64,000 nt of DNA from Blastocystis hominis (Eukaryota; Sar; Bigyra; Opalinata; Blastocystidae), in NCBI RefSeq assembly GCF_000151665.1, contig NW_013171838.1, positions 1,236,107-1,300,106 of the forward strand, read 5' to 3'. The notes below the pieces were generated by a model that saw nothing but the letters and a program-made list of their open reading frames with translations, searched no databases and was not told where the DNA came from. Position 1 is the stretch's first letter. Each line of letters begins with the position of its first letter. The translations under genes and the position numbers were made by a program. Below, in pieces: positions 56,524 to 64,000 of this stretch.

Positions 56524-58227
56524 CTACACCGATTGAACACTTGACAGTTTAGATTTCTCATTCTCTACAGTCATCCGAAAATCCTCAAACGACCGTTTCT
56601 CCTTTTCCCCGATCAACAGCGATCCCTCGACACGCTCTTTCATCTGATTCAAAATTCGCTTCGCCAAATCCGAATATCCAAATCGTAGTAAGCAATGCAC
56701 ATAAATCATCGCCTATTCTTAATGACTCCCTCAAATCCCACATCATTCAATACCATTCGATCATCCTCCGCGAAGAATTTCATCGAATAATCGAAACAAC
56801 TCTCACAAAATGGGGTGGATGTTTCAAAATCCTTGTGTTTCAATATCAAAACAAACAAAACTCCACGCTCAACGTAGTAATCTCGACTCCGTTGACACGC
56901 CAAGTAAAACAAGTAACAATCCGAGGAATACAGTTTCTATCCTTCACCACGGTTCTTCTCGCTTACAGAGTAAATCGAACAGGCTTCTTTGTACGAATTC
57001 CCGCGTTCTAATAGAATGCTATTGCTCATTGATCCCGCAATATCAAACTCGAACTCGATCATGCGCGTATCCAACGCTGGAACACCATCGATGAGCCGTA
57101 GAATCGCGGTTTTCACCGTTTCTCCGCACTGTGGACACGTTGTAAAAAAAGCCTGATTTTTGGCATTGCAAGAATCGGCCCATTCTTTTATCTGCGCGTA
57201 GGAGAAGGAAATCTCGTGACCCTGCGAGCATCGAACTCCCGCCAAAAGCGAAGACGCAGTCTGTGATTCAGGAATTCCATAAATCGGAACTTCTTTTATC
57301 ATATTCGGTTTTAAGCAGCGTTGAACCGCGATTCTACAAAAAAACCATTTCGAAAAGTGGAAACAGTGGTAGCACTAATGAAGGAACACAATTCTCGGAG
57401 AGTGGGAACTAAGATCGATGCATTCCCGCGGTTCTACCGTGATTAAATCGCCCTGTTTGATGTCAGTGCGCGCATAGAGCATGAGCACGTGATCACGGAA
57501 CGTGTAGCACGTGTTCGCTTCGAATTCCTTTGGAAGCGCGAACACAAATGGGTAATACGCTACACTAGACAAAAAACCGCGGGACTACCATCCGCAATGG
57601 CTTTTCCCGCGGAAAATACGTTGATTCGATGGCGCTGGAAGGCGTAGAACGCTTTTTCTAAAAGAACGCGATCGACAACGCGGATGAAACTGTCGTTCTG
57701 CGCTGGGAAATTCCGGAAATACTGAAAAATTAAAAGAGAATAGAAGAACACAACGGAGTATAATCGCGAAAAAAGGGACTGGGAGGATTCAGTGAAATAA
57801 ACTAGGCGGATTAATTGTTGAGGACTGGGAAATACACTCGGAATCAGTGCCGTCGAGAATGCACATGTGGCTGAGACACGAATATTCGTCGGTGAAAGTG
57901 TGATTCACGGGGATTTCGGTGAAGTCCTGCAGAACCTTGGAAATGGACTGGGCGAGTCGATTCATAATGATCTCCCACGCGAGCAGGCGACTTGGCTATG
58001 TAATCAGTCGATTGTACAAAAATTACAGTTTGACACTCCAATTCGTTCAGTTTTGTCAAATACTTGCATTCTTGCTTGTGAAAAGGCCTATAATAACACG
58101 GCTACAGCTAACCCTACCAATCTGCAGTCTGGCATTTCTTTGAACAATACCACACAAGGCGACATCTTGAGCAGCGCAGCAATTTAGAATAAGTCTTATA
58201 ACAATAGTGGCACACTCCTGACAACAT
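56524..58227 (-). CDS. SMYD-like SET/MYND protein
   Basis: SMYD proteins combine a MYND zinc finger inserted in a SET methyltransferase domain. Start MLSGVCHYCYKTYSKLLRCS; the MYND finger continues RCRLVWYCSKKCQTADW and, after a 30-nt intron, PFHKQECKYLTKLNEL. Later exons give FRNFPAQNDSFIRVVDRVLL, INVFSAGKAIAD and, after a 29-nt intron, AYYPFVFALPKEFEANTCYT, LMLYARTDIKQGDLITVEPR. This is the SET C-terminal region, but the expected NHSCxPN is not visible (ALPKEFEANTCY stands there). Then a Cys-rich post-SET-like part (CSQGHEISF, CPQCGETV) and TPR-like helices. It ends SSVQSV-TAG. It may be inactive as a methyltransferase. Confidence 0.75.
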
Positions 58228-58314
58228 TTCATATTTGGGGCAGATCAATGCAGGAAACGCATATAAAACAAGTGTCCCTTTGGTTTAGATAAAAGAAAAA
58301 AGCAACCTTTTGGA

Positions 58315-58481
58315 ATGTCTTGCGCGGCTCTGACAGCACTCTTCTTATTTTGGACTTTTTCAATGCCTCGAAAATACGAGAGTGAGGTATGATATAGCAT
58401 GTTCCGAACGAAAAAACTATAGTCTTTGCTTTTGTCACTTGTGTTTTTGTTTTATTTTAGAATCCATATATTAGGGTCATA
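58315..58481 (+). CDS. Possible small membrane protein
   Basis: One 36-nt intron would join MSCAALTALFLFWTFSMPRK and SLLLSLVFLFYFRIHILGS, a 43-residue protein with two hydrophobic segments, ending TAA 58479-58481. It lies in the 298-bp gap between divergent genes. Evidence is only frame and splice sites. Confidence 0.3.
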
Positions 58482-58525
58482 ATCTCTGTTGTCTGTATTC
58501 ATTGTGTCAGCCAAACGGTACGATT

Positions 58526-60374
58526 ATGAGTGAACAAGAGCAACGTAAGATTAAATCTTCCTATCTCTGATTGTTTTAGAACTCCAACAAAGTGACGTAC
58601 CCATATCGCTTCCAAATGTTGAAGTCACTACAACCATCGAAAGTATGTATTCTAAAGCTTAATCTGAGTCTAGATGACTCTCTAAATTTCAACACAATGG
58701 AAGCAAGACCCGAAGAATATCAATCAGGAACCTTCTACCAAGAAAGCCCCTCCTACCCCATGATCCAGCAGGAAATGCCACATCGAAGCAGAGATCAGCG
58801 CGTCTCTGCAATTTCAGGAGTGCCCACCAAGATTAGTTATGACGGCTAGGAAGAAATGGCTGGAGCCATCGATTACCACATTCCCAATTCCTTTGGCGTC
58901 ATCTTCAAACCTCCTCCTTCGCAGAAAGTCGCTCCTGCCCTCCCTTTTTCCCAGCCCATTTCCTACCAACTCGCTCAGCCCATGAAAGAAACGCTCATCG
59001 GTACACAAAAACTCCCATTTCTCACTCAGAAACCCCGAACGCTCCCATTCTCCGTTTCCCCTCCCAATCCAAACCTGCGCAGATCCCCCTGCAGTCGTTT
59101 CATCCGCCATCCGACAAGCTTCCTGACGCTCCGACCGATTTATCGCTCTACGACCCCATGAACCACGCTTCGAAATCTGTGGGCCCCTATCTGAACGGGG
59201 AAAGCGAAGGTCTCGCGCTCGCTGGCTGCGATTACCCGCGGTTATTCAACTCGTCGCTGGGAGATTCGGTTCCAGTGCGTGTTTAAAGCGGAGTTTGAAG
59301 TAGAAACGCTCGTGCAGTTCGCTTCTGGAGAATCCAAAGCGAATCCGAAGCGCGTACAATTTCTTTTCGCAGGATTTCTTCAATAAAGAGCACATCGCGG
59401 CGGATCACCACGAGACGATTCACGACGCCGCAGCAGAGTGGAAGAAACTCCCGGAGAAGGAGCGGAGAATTTACGAGCAGAGGAACAAGGAGGACCAGGA
59501 GCGATACGAGAAGGAAATCAAGATTTATGAAAAGCAGTTTTTGGATCGGGGCGTGCCGGTGCTGTTGACGAAAAAAGGTGGGATTTTTGGAGGGGATTGG
59601 AGGGAAAGATCAGCGGAATTATTTGTATGACTGTATTCAGCGGAAAGATGTTTCGTCATTAGCGAAGTTCATGATGATTATGAATGTGGGGGAGGCGATC
59701 GATGATTCATTGGCAGAAAGACGATTTTGATGTTACGTTTGCGTTCGTTTCCGCGGTTATCAAATCTCTGAATAAGCGAATGAATTATCCGATGTGTATG
59801 GGAACGGAAAACGCAAGTCCCGATTTGATTGACTCCTGTTTTGAGGAGAAAATCGTGTATTATTGTCAGTTTCCGGGCTGCGGGAAGGAATTCAAGTCGC
59901 TTCGCAATCTTCGAGAGCACGTGAAAACGCACGAATGTGGGTCAAAACCGCGGGATTGAGTGTAGTGAATCGGAAGAAGGTGTTTGTGTGCGAGTTTGCG
60001 GGGTGTGGGAAATCGTTTTTGACGATGTCGGGTCTTCGGAAGCATCGATCGCAGCACAATCCGCAGAATCAAAGCTATGTGTGCGATTTGTGTGCGGATA
60101 AGAAGACATTCAAGACAAAGGAAGTGATTGTTTGTTGGTGGGAGTTGATGGTAGGGCTATATGCTTCATTACAAAAACAAACACATGCAGCAGCGATCGA
60201 TTCCGTGTACGGAGCCGGGCTGCGATCGATCGTTTGCGAGGCGAGAAGATTTGAAGTTGCACTTAATTCGATGTCATAAGCATGAAAAGCCGTTCGTGTG
60301 TCCAGTGGAAACGTGCGGGAAAGCCTTTGCGAGTTCTTCTGAGTTAAAGCGCCATCAACGTTTACATTCTCTTT
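58526..60374 (+). CDS. HMG-box/C2H2 zinc-finger fusion protein 2, stopless
   Basis: Start MSEQEQQLQQSDVPISLPNV. Seven or more introns (29-35 nt) lead to the HMG box: PKRIRSAYNFFSQDFFNKEH, EWKKLPEKERRIYEQRNKED. The linker RKDVSSLAKFMMIMN|KDDFD aligns with RDTAQLARFLLEMNRHDLKG of copy 1; the bar is a 31-nt intron absent there. Five fingers follow: YYCQFPGCGKEFKS, FVCEFAGCGKSFLT, YVCDLCADKKTFKT, IPCTEPGCDRSFAR, FVCPVETCGKAFAS with H-x3/4-H. The last finger ends HQRLHSL, then T60374, four bases and TGTTTGTT, so UAA is made by poly(A); the genomic frame runs to 60412. The intron at 60124-60154 contains TGTTTGTT. Confidence 0.8.
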
Positions 60375-60378
60375 CGTG

Positions 60379-60386
60379 TGTTTGTT
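60379..60386 (+). terminator. TGTTTGTT motif of HMG/C2H2 gene 2 (stop made by poly(A))
   Basis: Exact octamer four bases after T60374. Confidence 0.8.
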
Positions 60387-60401
60387 ACGCGAATAAACAA
60401 A

Positions 60402-60512
60402 CAAGTGAATGAATGAATGAATGAATGAAGGAAGGAAGGAAGGAAGGAAGGAAGGAAGGAAGGAATAAATTGGATAAATTGAATGAATTGAATGAATTGA
60501 ATGAATGAATAA
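60402..60512. repeat. (GAAT)n/(GAAG)n microsatellite in convergent gap
   Basis: GAAT units, then about nine GGAA units, then GAATT/GAAT units, between two convergent 3' ends. Confidence 0.95.
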
Positions 60513-60519
60513 ACAAACA
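60512..60519 (-). terminator. TGTTTGTT motif of plexin-domain-like gene
   Basis: Minus-strand octamer 36 nt past the stop. Confidence 0.8.
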
Positions 60520-60555
60520 CACAAAATGTAAAAGATATTTCAATGAGTCAATGAG

Positions 60556-63346
60556 TCAATGAGTCAAAATCCCAACACTTCGCTCCTCGCTTTGATTCGT
60601 TCCTTCGCCCTCCTCACTCGATTGCTCGCCTTCCGATTGCCCATCCACCGAAACATCCACCGCCTCCATTTCTTCTCTCATCGAATTCATCACTTCGCGG
60701 TATTCCCGCTGATCCTCCTTGTACAGTTTCCACATTTCCACTTCAATATGCTTCATATCGCGAATCGAAACGAACTCCCACACCCCCACCGCCACCATAA
60801 CCGCGATTAACACCTCCTCCACGATCACACTCGCGCTCCTCAGCAATTCCGACACCGAACGAAACTCCAGCACCACCGAATTCGCCTCGATTTCTGCCAC
60901 AATTCCCTCACAAACGTCCTCCTCCTCTTCGTTCTGCGCACACGTCAAATAATACGACGGATTTCCGTACACATACACGAAAGGCGTTTCATCGACCGTT
61001 TCGCTGGACGGCGTGTAGGGTTCCCGCGGGACAGAGAACAAGCGGCCGAGGTAGTTGACATGCTGGTTGTCATCTGTGGCGAAGAGACAGGCGAAGCAGC
61101 CCGGGAGAAGCGAACAAGTGCGCGTGTTGGTGGCCAAATAGCAGTCGTTCACGTGATAGCGCAGCGAAACGCCCACGGTCTGGTAGAAATAGGTCCCATT
61201 TTCGTCAGGCTGCATCGATCGGAACACAAACTAGGGAGCAGTCCCGCGGGGATCCTACCGAAAAGTTGCGAAGTTTGAGGGAAGACGATAGCGAGTTCGG
61301 TCTTGTCAGAATCGCGGTGATTCGGCTTTCGAATCGAATTCGGAGCGTTTCGAATCCCATCAGCACGACAGAATATGGGGAAACGGGGAACCAGGTGTCG
61401 TTCTCCATCAGGAAAAAAGAATACTCACTGATTGGATAGAGGGAATTGTCTATTCCCGCCAATTCGTCCAACTGTGCCGCGGTTTCCCCTATTCCTCACC
61501 ACTCCCGCGGTTTTCTACGCATGTTCTGCACCTCCATCGTGGTGATCGTGGAAACCGTGGAAGCGTTGGTGAGGGAAAACTCGACGTTGAAATCCGAGCG
61601 ATTTGATTGGAGCTCGATGACGCAGGGGCCGGTAAAATTCCCGAAGCAGATTCCCGCGCAATCCATATCGCCGTTCATTGGATGCCCCGAAAACCCGCCG
61701 CTGCACACGCCGCAGTCGTCGATAACCGCGGTTCCGTCGCACACGCCCGCGCAGTCCACGTGCTACGTTTCACGCCATTCCCGCGGGTACGTCGATCGCG
61801 CAGCAGACTTGCCACGGGGGCGAGGAAACCGCGGGGATGGAGGTGCCGTGGCAGTAGCCGAAACAGTCGAGGAATTCGATCGAACAGCAGGATTCGGCGC
61901 GGTCCAACACCTACGTCGAGGGCGTTTCATCGAGAGTACTTGTCCCGCGGGACAGTCCGACGCGTCGGAACCGTAGAGAATTCCGTCGTCGCCGATGCAC
62001 TCCGTCTCGGTTTCCCCGTTTCCACATTTGCCGCAGGGACCGCAGACTTGGCCGGGCTCGTCACTGCAGGATGGAGAAACCGTGGAAACGGAGGTATGGA
62101 GAATCAGGGGCGTTTCAGTTTCGATGATTTGCCAGGATTCGAAGGAAGTCGAAGAAAACCTGGCGATTACTATAATTCCAAAAATCGGACGCGATTCGTA
62201 ACTGAAGCGTTTCGTTCTGGGAGAGCAAAACCGGCTTCCAGCACTCGAGGAAACTCCCAGTCTGATTGAGGCTGAAAATCAGGGGGATTTTTGGAAACAA
62301 GTACTAGGCGATGGAATACTCGCCGGTTTCCCCGAAATAACAGCGAAACTGGAGTTTCGAGTTGTCTCCGCAGGCCAGCACGTCGAAGGAGACTTGGAGG
62401 GAAACCACTTCGTGGAAGAACATTCCATGGAACTACGCTCGAGACCGACGTTCCGCGGGGAAACGCAGAATTCGGTGGGCATCAAACACATCGCGACAGC
62501 GTAGGAATAGGCGTAATCGTCGATTCCCGCGGCTTGCTGGTTCATAATCCCCTGCAACATGGGATTCAGCACATTGCCGTTCACATAATTCCCGTCGAGG
62601 GTCATTCCCCTAGGTAGAACCGCGGGAAAAAGAGTACCAATTATTGTAGGAGGAGGGAATAAACGGACTTCGATAGGTGTAGTTTCCCAAGGTGAAGAAG
62701 GGGCGCGCGCCGACAAAGCCTTGCTGGTGTTGCGCTGGATAGGTAAAATCGATCTAAATAAGTTAAGAAAAAAAAGAAATAGGAAATACTGATTTGTAAA
62801 TGTAGTAGGCACTCCCGTCGCGATTGAGGGAAAGCATGAATGTTTGGGGAAAATCCGGCTCGTCGTACAGGGGGATCTCTTCCCAGCGGACCACAAAATG
62901 ATCATTATCCCAACCATAGTCGATCGTACAATTCTCGGAAAAGGTTGGATTCTACAAATAACTCCATAAAATGTGTGTAAATATACAAAATCAGCAAGAA
63001 AAGGAGCATGAAAAGCTTCATAGCTTTCCGTATATAAATAACAATTGGTCGATATAAAATAACCGTCGCATGGAGCTCCAGGAATAAAAAACACAGCACC
63101 ATTCGGACTAATCCAAACATGTTCTTGTTTTCTGTCATAAAACAAGTACGGCCACTAAAGTCAAATTGTTTTGAAATTTAGTACAGGCAGTTCTACATGA
63201 TCAACTGGGGAGTCATCGCAGTAACGAGCAGCCGATTGCGTAAAATTGGATATCTGTGCGGTTACATTGGTCACAGACTGAAGAATAGGTATATACTGTA
63301 ATGCAAAAACAACATGCGAAAATAAGCCGAAAAATAGAAGCAACAT
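60556..63346 (-). CDS. Plexin-domain-like (PLXDC/TEM7-like) type I membrane protein
   Basis: Starts with a signal peptide MLLLFFGLFSHVVFA. Introns join an N-terminal beta-rich domain (EHVWISPNGAVFFIPGAPCD, APFLADF), then YGWDNDHFVVRWEEIPLYDE, FPQTFMLSLNRDGSAYYIYK: the VVxWxxVxLxxxxxFxFQxxLxxxGxIxFxYK pattern of PLXDC and nidogen-like ectodomains. A long Cys-rich stretch follows (CGPCGKCGNGETETEC, HVDCAGVCDGTAVIDDCGVC, MDCAGICFG), then a membrane-proximal domain and one helix (VIVEEVLIAVMVAVGVWEFV) with an acidic cytoplasmic tail ending VGILTH-TGA at 60556-60558. Some junctions near 61000-62300 are unresolved. Likely a surface receptor. Confidence 0.65.
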
Positions 63347-63440
63347 ATTTAAAAAACCGAGGTAAGTACTATGTTGCAGTATGATAATAAAACACAAAAA
63401 ACACAATCTGGTGTGTTTGGTAAAATATAGGAAAAAGAAA

Positions 63441-63513
63441 GCACACAGTGGGACTTGAACCCACAATCTCTTGCTCCGTAGGCAAGCGCCTTATCCAATT
63501 AGGCTATGCGTGC
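63441..63513 (-). tRNA. trnR-ACG: tRNA-Arg (anticodon ACG)
   Basis: On the minus strand a 73-nt cloverleaf: acceptor GCACGCA pairs with TGTGTGC (one G-T), D arm GCCTAATTGGATAAGGC, anticodon stem CTTGC/GCAAG around CTACGGA (ACG at 34-36), T arm GTGGGTTCAAGTCCCAC. No intron and no encoded CCA. Confidence 0.95.
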
Positions 63514-63817
63514 TTGTTATCCTTCTTCTAAAAGGACTATATGTCACCACGATCCAACTCATTTTCTAAATATCTCAGATTGTTCTCATGCAGTGGTACA
63601 GTTTACTAGTGTGTTGTAAAGAATCTTTATTTTGTACACCATAGTGTATGCTCTTCTGCTTTGTTCGGTGGGTTCTTGTGATGCTTTGAACAATGTACCT
63701 GCAAACAGAAGATCGCTGCGTCTTAGTGAAGCAAACCGTAAAATTGAGGGTTTGGCGTAATCTGTAGGAGTCTCTTTTTGTACGAAAGAGACCAATGCAA
63801 TTTGTGGATCAGGCAAC
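63514..63817. other. Spacer between tRNA and next gene
   Basis: A 77-residue open frame on the minus strand (63586-63819) overlaps the start codon of the plus-strand gene. I could not support it as a gene. Confidence 0.4.
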
Positions 63818-64000
63818 ATGGAGCAAAATAAATCGATAGATAACCTAGTTTTTGACTCTCAGGAAGTCAATTCAAAGAATAGAGGTTTGAGTGAGGAAGA
63901 ATCTTATGTATTCGTAGTCTATATCTTTTCATACTAGGATACAAAGTCTGCCTCTTCTGATAACAACCAACTTTCTTCGGAGCGCCAAGTTTCAAGTGTT
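63818..64000 (+). CDS. Start of an unknown gene (cut by window edge)
   Basis: MEQNKSIDNLVFDSQEVNSK, then EESY, a 30-nt GT-AG intron (63909-63938 region) removing a stop, then DTKSASSDNNQLSSERQVSS running off the window. Hydrophilic, Ser/Asn-rich; no family visible. Confidence 0.55.

Noticed and set aside
63586-63819. 77-residue minus-strand frame as a gene
   Set aside because: Its ATG overlaps the start codon of the plus-strand gene, there is no 3'-end motif after it and no recognisable domain.

Overview
The window looks like nuclear DNA of the gut stramenopile Blastocystis (inference). Three signs point there. Coding regions are broken by very many ultra-short GT-AG introns, mostly 28-37 nt. 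The octamer TGTTTGTT lies just 3' of most genes. Several genes have no in-frame stop before that octamer, so the stop must be completed by poly(A) addition, a mechanism known from Blastocystis. There is no rRNA, phage, transposon or CRISPR, and one tRNA. I built gene models by hand by joining frames across GT-AG introns. Where a junction stayed unclear I say so.

Layout. 1-5292 and 50.6-56.5 kb are AT-rich islands. Each carries a copy of one large membrane gene (MORN-like repeats, one transmembrane helix, leucine-rich repeats with one short intron per repeat) with kilobases of gene-poor flank; a third, diverged member lies at 13.2-15.0 kb. The rest is compact and often GC-rich. 5.3-12.8 kb: DDI1-like, GYF-domain protein, cyclin-like, PDCD5, RCC1-like. 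15.2-23.9 kb: a papain-fold pseudo-protease with mucin-like repeats, an MFS transporter, an HMG-box/C2H2 fusion, a small zinc protein, VPS25 and a small membrane protein. 24-30 kb: two large membrane proteins of unknown role. 30.3-33 kb: SNAPC3-like, a short unknown protein, prefoldin 6, fucose mutarotase. 33.2-40.4 kb: a giant multi-PHD protein. 40.6-50.6 kb: Stum-like, bromodomain, DYRK-like kinase, NEMF/Rqc2, PHD-AP2 fusion, a 69-nt assembly gap, a tail-anchored coiled-coil protein and a 93-residue unknown. 56.5-64 kb: SMYD-like protein, a second HMG-box/C2H2 fusion, a plexin-domain-like receptor, tRNA-Arg(ACG) and the start of another gene.

Most genes are unrelated housekeeping functions: chromatin and transcription (PHD, bromodomain, SMYD, AP2, HMG-C2H2, SNAPC3), protein quality control (DDI1, NEMF, prefoldin), ESCRT-II and signalling. 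They share 3'-end architecture rather than a pathway. The observations most worth following are the fixed spacing T-N4-TGTTTGTT in stopless genes, one 16-bp palindrome that serves two convergent genes, the symmetric phase-1 LRR exon cassettes, the duplicated HMG-box/C2H2 architecture, and a 12-mer (GGGCGTTTCATC) found eight times in 64 kb.
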